A DNA stretch of 64,000 nucleotides from Fragilaria crotonensis (lineage: Eukaryota; Bacillariophyta; Fragilariophyceae; Fragilariales; Fragilariaceae), in the NCBI GenBank assembly GCA_022925895.1, contig JAKSYS010000274.1, positions 1 through 64,000 on the forward strand, written 5' to 3'. Numbering within the stretch: position 1 is the first letter of the stretch; each line of letters opens with the position of its first letter. Below the pieces are notes generated by a model. That model saw nothing but the letters and a program-made list of their open reading frames with translations, made no database searches and was not told the DNA's origin. Both the position numbers and the translations under genes were made by a program. Positions 10,669-21,496 of this stretch are shown in pieces.

Positions 10669-12623
10669 CGTCGACTTGCATCATCCGCCATTGCATTGAC
10701 CGGACCCGGAAGGTAGTGTTGGCGGGCGACGTAGCGATAGGCTCGCTGGTGCAAGGCGCTGAGCCTCAGGAGGTGCGAGCGTGCTGCCAGCGATGTGGCC
10801 GAACCCTTTGTAGCCCATGCTACTGCAGCGCGGTTGTCGCTTGCGGTCCAAATGGTCCGTTCGCGCACATCGCATGAGGTGGCCAAGACGTCCTGATGGG
10901 CAATGATGGCGGTCAGTTCAAGGTCCGATATTGTGATCGATCCGGTGGGATTGTCGGAGGTCACCAGGGCCTCGGACACATGCGGCGGAAACCGAGAGCG
11001 CCACAGGATGGGTGACGCGGTGGCGTCAAGGGCATCGAACCACACCCCACCCATGCCGAGGCGGCACGCATCGCAGGCGCCGATGTTGGAAGGCGCCGTT
11101 GGTACCAGTTCGGGCAGGCGAGTGGGACGATTGTGCACCGAATTTGCTAATGCCAAAAAGTCGCGCGCAAGGTCTTGGATTTGGCGTGACAGCCGAATGC
11201 GATACCTCTCCGTGTGCTGCAGTGCAGCCTGGAGCACGGAGAAGAGGCCGCGCGTGCCCGGTAAGGCTGGTGACATCGAACGTAGCTCCCCAAGCACTTG
11301 GTGCCACTTCTTGACTGTGAGTCGCTTATGCGGGGGCAATAACCAGGAAAGGACCTCGCGAATCCGCTCCATTCGATGCGGAGGCAAATGCAGCGTCAAG
11401 GCCGCAGAATCCACGTCCCAACCGAGGATGCGTTTGTGCGTAGCCCAATGGGCGTCACCCTTTAACATTTTCTTAACAGAAGCCGGCTCCTTGCGATGCT
11501 GTGAATCAGAATCCGACAGGGGCCGCATAACCTCATCAATGGCCGACAGCGTCGCTCGCATCACCTGCTTGCGCTGGTGATGCGTTTGTGCCATGAGGAT
11601 GAAATCGTCGACGTAAACGTCGACTTTGGAGACGGGTGGCCGCCTCGCGCCGCTGAGCACAGAGGGTAGGGCGGCCACGCTGCGCCGCGAGCGAAGGCTT
11701 GAAACTTCATCTGGAGGAGTGGCGGCCACTTGCTCCAGACGGTGTTCTTCATGGAGGCACGACTCGTGTCGGGACAACATGGCATTTGCTCTGTCGCAGG
11801 CCGTTTCTGTAAACGCCGTGAAGTAGGGTGGAGACTCCACCCACCCCATCGGCAGGGCAAGAGGGAAAGCAATCAAGGCTGAGCTGCCCGGCGCTGCTGG
11901 TAGCACAACTCCGAGCTTCGGTATATCGTCGACCTGCACCCATACCCGATAAAATCCGTCCGCGACATCAATCTTCGCCAAATACACGGGTCCGTACTTT
12001 GGGTGTGCGTGGACCAGGGTTGTGAGGACCCTTTGCAGTGCCCTGCCAAATTGCATGGCCTCACGAGGCGCCCACTGCAAGGTGTCGTCATTTACTCCCG
12101 AAAACGTATAATCGACGATCAGACGTGGACGTCGATCGCGTTGCGGGACCACGCCCAATGGGGAAATGCGAAGGCCGCCCAGGTCTGCTGCGTCATCGTA
12201 GGGTAGGATGATCCAGTACCCTTGGCGGCTAAAGTCCAGCATCTCCCTGGCCACAAACTGGCGTTCGCCCTCTGACGACCGATGGGGTCCCCGCTGCACT
12301 GCCTCATCGCATTGCTGTCGGCTCCAGGGTGCCGTGCGCAGTGGCACACTCGCGCCGCGGCGCCCCAAGTGTTCGAGCAACCTGGCCGCACGATGTGGCA
12401 CCCGTCCCACTTGGTCTGGGATATGTGATTGCCCGCGAGTCTCGTCTACCAATCGTCGCCAGCCAATTCGCCTCAGTCGCCACGCATTCTGAATTGCCAA
12501 CTTACCGAGTGCTTTTTCCGCGTCCGTGAGTTCGATTCCTGTTGGCTCCACTTGGAGTCCCGTCGCTGTTCGCTTCTTGCCGCTCGTGGTTGCTCCAGAA
12601 ATGCTATCGGCCTTTCGCTTCAC
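10275..12623 (-). CDS. Reverse transcriptase / RNase H (PAT-like element 1)
   Basis: About 780 residues. The RT palm motifs are visible: AKIDVADGFYRVWV, LPMGWVESPPYF and the catalytic VYVDDFIL. They are followed by a thumb/connection region and an RNase H domain with the acidic positions in DACRLGMGGVWF, ISDLELTAII, TASDNRAAV and NAMADDASR. This domain order without an aspartic protease or DDE integrase is typical of DIRS-order elements. The frame has no obvious own ATG near its beginning (it opens with GTG at 12623), so its translation probably depends on the upstream gag-like gene. The RT of element 2 is a recognisable but clearly diverged homologue. Confidence 0.87.
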   Translation of the reverse strand: MKRKADSISGATTSGKKRTATGLQVEPTGIELTDAEKALGKLAIQNAWRLRRIGWRRLVDETRGQSHIPDQVGRVPHRAARLLEHLGRRGASVPLRTAPWSRQQCDEAVQRGPHRSSEGERQFVAREMLDFSRQGYWIILPYDDAADLGGLRISPLGVVPQRDRRPRLIVDYTFSGVNDDTLQWAPREAMQFGRALQRVLTTLVHAHPKYGPVYLAKIDVADGFYRVWVQVDDIPKLGVVLPAAPGSSALIAFPLALPMGWVESPPYFTAFTETACDRANAMLSRHESCLHEEHRLEQVAATPPDEVSSLRSRRSVAALPSVLSGARRPPVSKVDVYVDDFILMAQTHHQRKQVMRATLSAIDEVMRPLSDSDSQHRKEPASVKKMLKGDAHWATHKRILGWDVDSAALTLHLPPHRMERIREVLSWLLPPHKRLTVKKWHQVLGELRSMSPALPGTRGLFSVLQAALQHTERYRIRLSRQIQDLARDFLALANSVHNRPTRLPELVPTAPSNIGACDACRLGMGGVWFDALDATASPILWRSRFPPHVSEALVTSDNPTGSITISDLELTAIIAHQDVLATSCDVRERTIWTASDNRAAVAWATKGSATSLAARSHLLRLSALHQRAYRYVARQHYLPGPVNAMADDASRRWDLDDAALLTHFATHFPQTSSWQMRTLPSATHASLIGALSNKRATLVSLLNDIPQPSPPGACGRPSVPAWESHPFSHPMRTTSLFSNCSPNATAPAPSHPDVTLSDLARWKKPYERWVRRTPGWGPLTLG

Positions 12624-12728
12624 ACCCAGAAGGCTAGGGGGTGAATCCCCACTCCGCTGACCTGCCTCCCAAGGTGGCGCTCTTAGTAGCCAGGCAGAGA
12701 CGGAATCCGTCCCTCCCTGGCCGCCCCG

Positions 12729-14894
12729 TCAGGCGTTGGCCCCCCGGGCTGCGGGGGGTGCGGCGAGGCGCTCTTGGACGTATGCTAACAAGCGCGTCCT
12801 CTCGCCTTGGGACGCGAACGGTCGATGCGTTTCCCGACGTCCACAGTTGGAGTAGCATGCACCCCGCGTCCACCAGGCAACACACAATTCGCGTCCGTCG
12901 TCACTGGCCGGCGGTGGGTGGTCCCGCATGATTGGTCGGGTCCCACCGGGTCGGAGGGTGATGCTTGCAAATTCACTGTCGGGGGCTGGATTGGTGATGC
13001 GCACGTTCGCGGGTGCCGTCGTGTCGCCGGTAAGTGTGGAAACTGCTGCCGACTGCACCGATCGCGTGCTGGGTCCCGTTGATGCAGCAGTGGTTGCCAC
13101 ACTATATGGGTGCGCTCGTGAGGTAGTGCCCGGTTCCATGTACTCCATTGGGAGGTCAATCCAGTTAGTTGAGTTCTGGAAGGTCCCTCTGGTCAAGTCC
13201 AGGAGCATATTGTCAAAACTTGGCACGGCAACTCCCTCGATGTTATCTTCCCCATTGGTGGCAACGCGCATCAGATATTCTTGCGACAGAACCTGCACGG
13301 CTCGAACGATTCTTGCGTAGTAGATACTTGTGATGCGGTGAACGCTTGCGAGTTCGTTGTATTTGTCCGTGACGAATGGCTCCACATCCTTGAGACCGGA
13401 CGCCACCTTCCATAGAGACTCGACAAATGGGTGCCTTTCTCCGGCACCCTGGAATAACATCTGGCAAAGCACGGCATACCGATACAAAGTTATGCAAACC
13501 TCGGTGGCGTTGAGTGGAAACTTCAGTTTTTCGCCTTCGCGAATCGTGCGGATGTCAGCCAGGCTTGCGCTTTGGTCGCCCTGTGCCAACTGGGCCGCCA
13601 CCGCTGACGCCGAGGTCACTTGGTGGTGGTGCGCCTTTCCAGCGTACGCGACCATGAAAGGTTGACACCCCGTGCTCAGGTCATCCACGCTGTAGCCTGC
13701 GAATTGGAATCCCACAACCATTTGCTTCAGCGCCGTGGTCACCACGGGGACGTATAATTGCGTGGACAGGCCTCTCGCGACACAGACCTTCTGCAATTCT
13801 TGGGTGAGTAGAGTGTGTTGTTCACTCTTATGGCAGTTCGCCAACCTCTGCCATACGGGCGCGACATCGTCCGCGCTCGACACATTACAAAACCGCAGCA
13901 ACACCCGGTGGGTCTCCTTGTACACGTCCGTGATCGATTTTGATTCGCGCGGGAGCAGCATTCCATCTTCGCCTTCTCGGCGGGTCAATGCACGCAATGC
14001 TCCAACTAACGTAGCAGCGGAGGCAGACGAGACGCCTCCTCCTGCCGTCGCCACGATCCCGGGTAAGTCACCTTGCACCTTGGATGTCACATATTGGTAC
14101 ACCTCGGGGGGGAGATGCACTGGGTTGAGTTGGAGGAGCACCCCTGGCACGTCCTGGAGTGCTCCTCCTCCCCCACGTGCTGTACAGGCCGCTCGTAACC
14201 ATGTCACGACGTCGCCGCACCGTTCCAGTGCTTCATCCGCCCTGATCGCGCCGACAACTTCTTGATAGGCCTGTTTGGCCTTAACGCGTCGCCGATGGAT
14301 GATGAGGGAAGCATACTTTCCCGGAATCAGTTGCGTGTTCCGCGGGCGGATCACCTCAGTTTCCGGATCCTCCTCGGTAAATGGCCCTAATGGTACTCTA
14401 GGGTCCGCCCAGGTTGGAATGAGTGCTTCCATCGCCGCAACCGTGGGTACCCGAACCGGGGCTCCCACCAGATGGTAGGTGGTGTTTGGGATATCCACTG
14501 CAGGGTACTGGTGGGGCATGATGTCCCCCAATAGTCCGAGGACGCGGTCGTTGAATCCTGTCGGTTCATCCCCCGGTGAGTCGACAAAACGCAGCAACCG
14601 GTGTACGACGGATACGTCAGGGTTCCCATCTGGTCCATTCACCAAACAGAGGAAAGCCATGGGTTGACGATCGCTCAACGCGACCGTCTGGTCGCGCAGC
14701 TGTGCCGGCGTCGGTATATCACCTTCACCAGCGAACCTGTACCCCGCGAGGTACCCGGCGACGCGGTCGAACGCAGGATTGTTGGCCGCATCGGAGTACA
14801 ACTCGCGATATGTGCGTGGCGGGCCGGCGACTACCTCCGGTGGTAGTGGCGGACCCGCCGCGCCGGCTGCGGGCGGTAGTTCTTGGTGGGCCAT
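12729..14894 (-). CDS. Gag-like protein (PAT-like element 1)
   Basis: First gene of the element, 721 residues from the ATG at 14894. That start is chosen because its MAHQ matches the MAHP start of the element 2 protein. Presumed nucleocapsid or structural protein. It has no database-type domain that I recognise. Alignment by eye with the gag-like protein of element 2 shows shared stretches all along (SDRQPMAFLCLV, ALKQMVVGF, KEKIRFP/GEKLKFP). A conserved C-terminal Cys/His cluster (CVAWWTRGACYSNCGRRETH) is followed by PFAS-GER-RLLAY and may be a zinc-binding nucleic-acid module. Confidence 0.72.
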   Translation of the reverse strand: MAHQELPPAAGAAGPPLPPEVVAGPPRTYRELYSDAANNPAFDRVAGYLAGYRFAGEGDIPTPAQLRDQTVALSDRQPMAFLCLVNGPDGNPDVSVVHRLLRFVDSPGDEPTGFNDRVLGLLGDIMPHQYPAVDIPNTTYHLVGAPVRVPTVAAMEALIPTWADPRVPLGPFTEEDPETEVIRPRNTQLIPGKYASLIIHRRRVKAKQAYQEVVGAIRADEALERCGDVVTWLRAACTARGGGGALQDVPGVLLQLNPVHLPPEVYQYVTSKVQGDLPGIVATAGGGVSSASAATLVGALRALTRREGEDGMLLPRESKSITDVYKETHRVLLRFCNVSSADDVAPVWQRLANCHKSEQHTLLTQELQKVCVARGLSTQLYVPVVTTALKQMVVGFQFAGYSVDDLSTGCQPFMVAYAGKAHHHQVTSASAVAAQLAQGDQSASLADIRTIREGEKLKFPLNATEVCITLYRYAVLCQMLFQGAGERHPFVESLWKVASGLKDVEPFVTDKYNELASVHRITSIYYARIVRAVQVLSQEYLMRVATNGEDNIEGVAVPSFDNMLLDLTRGTFQNSTNWIDLPMEYMEPGTTSRAHPYSVATTAASTGPSTRSVQSAAVSTLTGDTTAPANVRITNPAPDSEFASITLRPGGTRPIMRDHPPPASDDGRELCVAWWTRGACYSNCGRRETHRPFASQGERTRLLAYVQERLAAPPAARGANA

Positions 14895-14926
14895 AGCTTG
14901 AGTAACTGAAGCGACGTGCACTCCAA

Positions 14927-15241
14927 TGGGCGTTTAAAGATGAGCTCGTTAGCTCTCACTATGCTAGTACGCGACCGCACTACTCGAGGAACCTAATGAT
15001 GCAGGTTCCGCGAGCTTGACGTGAGGTGCTCGGGTAGTCTTAGCGGCGAGGGGCCGATTTCGACAACAATGAGAGATCGGGAAACTCGAGTCTTCCGTTC
15101 GGTTGCTTGAAACTAATTACATGTAGCGAGGTCCCGTGCGCTGTAGTATGATAATCTAGTCACGGGTGCTCTTGATGAATCCTCCGTGAGGTCGGATTTC
15201 GTGACGTATCCCCGACCTACCGTTCTCGCTGCCACTGACGG
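14927..15241 (-). repeat. Split direct repeat A, outer copy (PAT-like element 1)
   Basis: 315-bp copy of 8885-9199 at the 5' end of the element, ending 33 bp before the ATG of the gag-like gene. It presumably carries the element promoter. Confidence 0.88.
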
Positions 15242-15629
15242 TGAGTGTCGCACATAAACATATGTCATTCAATTCGGCAGAAAAAAAAACATGCGTCGCA
15301 AGCTTCGCAAGTATGTCAGCACCGAGCTATGCACGTACTATAGCATGCACCATGCACAGGACATTCCACCTACTTTAGGGTCTTATGTCAGAATCCATGA
15401 TAAAAGTCTGTTGTAAAATAAAAAGTCATCAGTAAAATGATACACACTCACCAGTTATATTACGAAATCGTCGTCCTATAGAGTGGTTTCTCCATGTAGT
15501 TTTCATACAAGTATGGCTGTTGAGAATCCCAGATATCGTGAGCGCGGTACCACAGTACTTGCTCTGGTTATGGGGTGATAACTGCAGTTGTCAGGCCTTG
15601 ACAAAATCTGTAAAGTAAAAGTTATGAGT
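15242..15629. other. Spacer between retroelements, possibly 3' LTR debris of the copia fragment
   Basis: 388 bp without a gene. It lies directly downstream of the copia-type fragment on the minus strand and could hold its 3' end or LTR. No partner LTR is visible in the window, so this cannot be confirmed. Confidence 0.3.
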
Positions 15630-17105
15630 TTAGGTTCTAACTAAACTCCTCTTCCAGGTTCCCTTCTCTGTGTCTCCAGAACCTTCTTCTGTCTTCTTCC
15701 TTCCTTGTGTGTCCTTCTTGTTCTTCCCAGTTCTTTTATAGTGGACTTCTGTCCAATCTCCTACATGTTTAATGTTCTCCATTGACTTTCCATAGTTTTC
15801 GTCCTCCGATGGAATCTTGGTTTGTTGGACTCTTTGGAAATCCGTAGATCGATTAATTTCGAATTCTTTATCCCAGTTCAGTCGTGCGTTCAATTCCGAG
15901 TTCACGTCTGACTCGAATCTGACATTCCGTCCAAACGTCGAATCTCTCTCAGCTTCGCCAACGACAGTATTTACTGTCTCACCGGTACTGGACTTATCCA
16001 GTAGCCTACTATCCTCGACATCCTCCCTCCAACAATCCAGGGTTCCATCTCGTATGTTCTTCGCGTGTTTCGTATGTAATTTCTCAGGACAGTTCTTGTT
16101 CAATATGTCTGCTGCATTCTCTTCCGATCGTATAAACTGCACGTTCAAGAAACCGTTATCTTCCAGTTCACGGATAAAATGAGCACGTACATCGATATGC
16201 TTCGTTCTGGCTCCGACATGTTGATTCTTGACCAAATAGATAGCTCCAAGATTATCCTCGTACACTTTTCCCATATGACGTTTCTCATCCGGTCTTCGAA
16301 TGCCTTCGTCAAGTAACATCATAATAAACTTGTTCTCGCATGCACCTCTCGCCAAACTGATATACTCCGCTTCGGTACTCGATAGTGTAACGACGTGTTG
16401 GGTCTTTGATTCCCAGTGTACCAGCGTTCCACCTAACGTATGTAGTCCCGAAGATATACTCTTGCGATTGTCCGTATTCTTGGCATAGTCGGAATCCACC
16501 ATAGAAATAGGTCGTAGTTCCTTGGGTCTTCTGTACGTGAGTCCCTCGTACGGTCTTAGCTTGATATGACCGACCATTCTGTCCAATGCCTTCCAGTGAT
16601 CCTCTCCTGGGTTAGATAGGTGCTGTGCCAGTTCTCGAGCTGCGTTGGCCAAATCCGGTGCCAGTTTCGTCGTTAAATACATGATCTTTCCAACCATTGA
16701 CCTGTAATCCGTCATATTAACCGTAGGTCCTTCGTTTTTACTTAGGTACTTGTTCGGGTATCCGGGCGTGTCGTAGGTCTTGACTTCTTTACCAGTAATC
16801 TTCTCGTAGGTTTCCACGATTTCGTCTTCAAGCTTGTTCATCTTCGCAGTAATAATGACATTTCCGTTTTCGTCCACGCTCCAATCGTACCATACTCCTA
16901 AGTGCTTCTTCAACTTTCCGAGATCAGATATATTGAATCGTTCCTTAGGCTTCGTCTTGAATTCCTCAATCGCCTTCTTCGATCCAACCAAAATTACGTC
17001 ATCCACATGCACAACTGCCATCAGGGTCATACGCCCTTTGGTGTCTTTCCAGTATGGCTGGATGCATATTTTGGGTACACGAGGTAGCTCTACGTAGGCC
17101 TAGTA
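15630..17105 (-). mobile_element. Truncated copia (Ty1) retrotransposon fragment: RT end and RNase H
   Basis: A 466-residue frame (15630-17030) holds the end of a copia reverse transcriptase (VVHVDDVILVGSKKAIEEF) and a full RNase H domain (SMVDSDYAKN, TLSSTEAEYISLA, YEDNLGAIYL), then a tail after AADILNKNCPEKLHTKH. Gag, protease, integrase and the first part of RT are absent; the fragment stops abruptly near 17105. It is from a different copia lineage than the element at 50.5-56.7 kb. The fossil is broken. It carries a long polar extension after RNase H whose nature is unclear. Confidence 0.8.
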
Positions 17106-18590
17106 TTAATTTTTTTATTTCCGACGTCAAAAGTATACCAAGGTTACGGTACAGCTACTGAATTGGTGATTCTAATCGGGTTGTCAGTGCAGCTTTTGTT
17201 CATCTAGCCGAAATAGACCCCAACTGTGGCAATGAAGAAGTAGCTAGTCTAGTCGATGTACAATATAATGTTCGAGAGTTTCAGAACCCGCGACGTGAGC
17301 GCCAGCGTGACGAGATCTGCACCAACAAAGCAAGGTAATGGCAACAAGATGGTGAGCAGTCATGAGTCATGACCAGGAGGAATGAGCCCACAGTCGAACA
17401 CCAAGAAAGGGTATGCTGAAATCAAAGTGATTCCATCTCATCCGCCATGCTCTTGATTGCCCGGCTTGTTGGATAAATATAGTGAGGTCTGCTTTAAAGA
17501 AAGCAGCATTATGATTGTACGCAACATGATTGCAGGCGACCGCACCCAACAAAATACATCCGAGATGTGCCATAGTAGCATATTCGTTCAAATTTCTTGG
17601 CAGGGTGAGGCAGCCACTCAGAAAGTAGCATTTGATCTTTCAATCAACACCAATCAATTTGAAGTTGTTGACAATTAGGTTTGTATTGGGCAGCAGGATT
17701 GTGTAGTTCATGCCAATCTTGTATGAGATATCTTGGCTGGTCATTGACATATCCTGACAAATCGAATACTGGCCAAGAAGTCCGGTTATTCAAATTGATA
17801 TTGACATATATCAGCTAATTCTGTCTCTCCCGATTCATGAACTTGAATGGGCAGAGAATTGGCAACTTCTGATAGGTTTTACAGCAAAATCTCGAAACTT
17901 GCGCACCACCGCCGTGTCGGGTGACAAATGCAAGTGAAGGGCTCCCAGCGTCAAGAAGTTCCTCACACGTGCGGTGTCCATGACTCGAGTCCTGCAGGAT
18001 GATGATGGGTGATTCTTATCTCTTAGCAGTGACAACAGATCACGAGATGCCGTGATGCATTGATCCAGCGATGGAACCAGGATTGGGCTCTAGTAGCCAA
18101 ACGCTTGGAGCTGCTTGCTAGCACCATCAAGGAGCACACCAACAACAGAGGCTTCATCGGTGACAGTATCAAATTCATCTTCCTGTTAGTCTGCTATGAC
18201 CTTCATCTGTATCCAGGCAATGCATGCCCAACTCATGGCACTTCACATGTCACGTCGTGAGAGCAAGCCATCGGTCGACACATCGACAGCCAACAAATTG
18301 ATCCAACGCCTGGGGAGCAAAAGTTCCGAGGAGTGACATTCTGTGAGCCTCTTCCGTCCTTATTTTGAAAGGAAAAAGTAGGAATGGTGAAAATGCTTCC
18401 AAGAATGTTCCAAACGGAGTTCACCACGTGTTCGCCTCGGGTGGGGATGCTCTAAGGGTTCGAATCTGGATCCATCCCAAGATCCACTGTCATCGTCATC
18501 ATGGTTCGTGACATTTGGTATGACTGACACCAACACTCAATTGGGCAACATGCTGGTAACTGTTCTCTTCATCAGACAACGTTTCTGGAA
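17106..18590. other. Gene-poor spacer, no recognisable coding region
   Basis: About 1.5 kb with only short scattered frames. The longest on the minus strand (17367-17591, 17835-18035) look protein-like but match no family that I know. Probably decayed repeat or gene debris. Confidence 0.4.
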
Positions 18591-19097
18591 TCACAAGAGA
18601 AGAAGGTGCTCACCCCGTCGTCGTTTTGCCAATGAGTCGGTATGAAATGCACAATAAGATCCGCAAGGGTTCCTCAAGTGTAAGCTGTCTCTGAGGTCCT
18701 CGATGCCCAACCTAGATCTCGCAAGAGTTTGGTTTGCCAAATCATCGGCCGGGTCGCACACGATGGGGTTGAGAGTGGAGGTCCGCCAGAAGATGTCGTT
18801 CTCCCAAGCAGGATGCTCCTTACACGTGGATTCCAGAGTCCACTCTGTATTCAAGCTTCTGAGTAGGCGATGAACATCAGATGTCGTCGATGACAAGATC
18901 ACTGACCCAGATAAGGACAGAAGGACGAGAGGGGCGGTTAAAGCACACAGGAGAGTGCCAACGGGCCAGGAGGTTTTCTTCTTGTTTTTGCCAGCTGGAT
19001 CTAAGTTGCGTTCTTCGTTTGGGTTGTGTGGAAGCAATGGGGTTGATGCCCCGTTGCCTCTGAGCTGAAAACGCAATCCTAGTAATTGAGACTTCAT
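18591..19097 (-). pseudogene. Truncated paralogue of the cysteine-rich sulfotransferase (N-terminal part only)
   Basis: 168 residues. A type II membrane start (basic, then a hydrophobic segment near residues 45-70) is followed by the first half of the cysteine-rich module seen in the neighbour at 21.5-23.5 kb. Shared blocks include TEW-LESTCK, VCDP-DDL, LA-SRLGIE-LRDS-HLRNPCGSYC and FHTDSLA-RRR. It ends just after that last block, where the neighbour continues into the rest of the module and the sulfotransferase domain. No matching continuation is found downstream (17.8-18.6 kb). A possible splice donor (GGTGAGC) lies at the break, so a short alternative gene cannot be excluded. Most likely a partial tandem duplicate; if translated it would give a short membrane-anchored luminal peptide. 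Confidence 0.6.
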
Positions 19098-19138
19098 CCG
19101 GTCGAAAGAATGTATGAAGGTTGATATCCTGGCTACCC

Positions 19139-19150
19139 CTTATTTATAAG
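19139..19150 (-). promoter_or_regulatory. TATA-like box upstream of the truncated paralogue
   Basis: The minus strand reads TTATAAATAAGG about 45 nt upstream of the ATG at 19097. It is a good TATA match, but spacing to the start codon is the only support. Confidence 0.35.
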
Positions 19151-21496
19151 TGCAGGTAGCCCGGTGTTGCAACAGCATCGTTGGCTCTGCAAATGCGAAT
19201 GAATGCTCACAGGGAAAAAATGACTGCTTGTACTGGAGGGTTCCGAAAATATGACATACTATATCACATACTCCAGGGAGTACTTCCTACTGGGATCACG
19301 GATCTCGGATCTCGACATATACAACCTACATGTGTATCAATCTGTCGGTGGCTAGAAATGTGTTGTCATGTCATGAGGCATGAGGCTTAAGGAAAGACAA
19401 GGTCATACAAATTTGATTAAGTCGCTGCATTCCGTTGTATAGTCCGAGTCGTGGTCATGGCCACTAATTTCAGATCTTCTTGAGTTCTCGTAGCACGGTA
19501 CTGTACTTGTACCAACCTGTCAAGAATATGCGAAATGCGAATGACACGACTTTCATCGCATTCATCTGCTATCAATCCTACTGTTGTATGTACCAGCCCT
19601 ATCATACTTCCTGCATACAGGGGACATACGGAAGGTCACTTATGATTGGTATAGAAAGTGTCGTAGAGACAAGTAAAGAGACCAGCGTTTCTGACCTGAC
19701 CCCTGACCGTAATAAGTCATTCGAAAGGACTCGTATCTTGTTCGCCACAGGTTCGGTATGCGAATGTATCATAAAGGCTAAGTTCGTCAGATATGCGTTT
19801 ACGTCACGGTGTACTCCTATTTGCTACATCTGTTTACAAATTTGTCATATCATACGGTCGATTGCCGACTGTCTTCGACAAACGTGTATGTCATACAATT
19901 ATAAATGTGTGCACCGGCTGGTACGATGTGCACCGTGTAGACTGTACTATTTCCGCATATTTCCTGTCTTGATTCTTTGACTCGGATCTCGGATCATACG
20001 CGGGGGCGGAAACTGTCGAGTGGTCATCGTGTCATCGCTGATTGGAACATCTCATCTGGAGGAGTCTTGGCATTGTCCTTGGCACTTGGCACCACGTGTA
20101 GTCAAAGTTCTCAGGGCTGCTGTTTCTGCGGCAGCTCTCGTTGCAATTGAGGGTCTACAGATTTGGGTGCGGAAGTACTCGTACCATGCAGCCGCATTGG
20201 GAAGAAATGCTTATTGTGTGTATAGCGTATATGTGAAACCATGGGCAGAAGATCTGGCTTTGTTGGATCCCAGGATGAAAAAGTATCGCTTCTGGAAAGA
20301 GGTTCAAATAGCCGCAGTCTTGAACACCAACGAATACGGCGAGTGATCCTTCGAAGTAAATTCCAGTGGCTCTGACCAGAAAAGCCATGTCAGATAAAGC
20401 CGTCAATGGTGGCACACCTTCACACTGAGTCTCTACATGTTGCGATGTGCATCTACGATTTCAAGGTCCAGATTTCAGATTGCTCAACATCAATCTTAAC
20501 TGTAATGCACTCTTCTGGTTGTACTGGTACTCCTCAACCATTAAGGTACCAAGCTTCCAGCATGCTACACCGGTCGTGGCTTGGAGTTGTTATCGAGTTC
20601 CACTGACGTGCACATTCCAAATGCTGTATTCTTTGCAACCATCATCATGACATGGTCTGCTGCCGTCGTCGCCCTGCAATCTAGAGTGGGCCGGATGCAC
20701 ATCTGGCCACGAGCGTCGAATGCCCCGTAGGCGGATCCTTGACTGCTTCTTTGGTGGCATTGTGCTGTTCCATTGGCCTGCAGGCACTGCGAGAATCTCA
20801 TCCACTTTGTTCGTCTGCACGACAAAGTCATCAACGTGGCAGCACAAGCGGCACCCACAGTTTGCGAATTACTCAGTCATGGTGTTTCGAATGAAAGCAC
20901 GATACGAAAAAATCCCATTGTCCTTAGGCTGGACAATCGGTGCCGTGGTGGCATGTTTGCCTTGTTCGGTGTTTTGATGTTGAATTGGTGTATGTTAATG
21001 CTGTTCTACAAACAGTTTCACTACTACTATACTGCATGGATGAATATTCCATATTAGTACGTGCCTCGTATGCCTGTGCGCATCTCGAACCATCATTTTG
21101 GTTCGGATATCCATTCGCAATCACAGTGCTTCGGCAAACTATATGAAGCCCCTTTTTCGCGTGAGTGTGAAAGAACGTAATGAAGAGTTCATCGTGCCGT
21201 GCGCGATGCATTTATCTTGGTCGTCTCATTCGCCCAAACGAATTGCTTTAAGTTACTACTGAACTTATCGAAGGCAGTGGGGAAGCACTACTGACCCCGC
21301 CATGCCTGCACTTTCTGTTGAAATGAAGCAGTAGATGAGACATTTCTTAATAGGTGCGATGGCTTGCACTGCTGCCTTTGAGACATAAGACTGTCACCAT
21401 CGGATTTGCGATGTATACCTGCATCAATTGTAACATCCTTCGACTAGAACTCAATTGAGAACAAGACCTTGAATCATGTGCCATTAAACACGATTG
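19151..21496. other. Intergenic region with decayed coding-like debris
   Basis: About 2.3 kb between the two sulfotransferase-family genes. Minus-strand frames at 20155-20415 and 20590-20847 (the latter contains CCHVDDFVVQTNKVDEIL) look like remnants of a retroelement or gene. They are too short and broken to assign. No convincing gene. Confidence 0.4.

Larger units (their letters stand above)
8653..15241 (-). mobile_element. Tyrosine-recombinase retrotransposon, PAT-like (DIRS order), copy 1
   Basis: A 6.6-kb element in reverse orientation with three long reading frames: gag-like, reverse transcriptase/RNase H and tyrosine recombinase. It has split direct repeats instead of LTRs. Read along the element, repeat A (15241-14927) is followed by the genes, then B (9420-9199), A again (9199-8885) and B again (8874-8653). 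This A-genes-B-A-B order is the signature of PAT-like members of the DIRS group (known from nematodes and green algae). Integration by tyrosine recombinase gives no target duplication, and none is visible. By eye both repeat pairs are identical, so the insertion is young. The element looks whole. It lies just upstream of the STAND ATPase gene. Confidence 0.85.

Noticed and set aside
10903-11580. 225-codon open frame on the plus strand
   Set aside because: Antisense to the reverse transcriptase gene; no protein-like pattern.
20590-20847. VDDF motif that might mark a reverse transcriptase
   Set aside because: No other RT motif is nearby in a consistent order; too short to claim.
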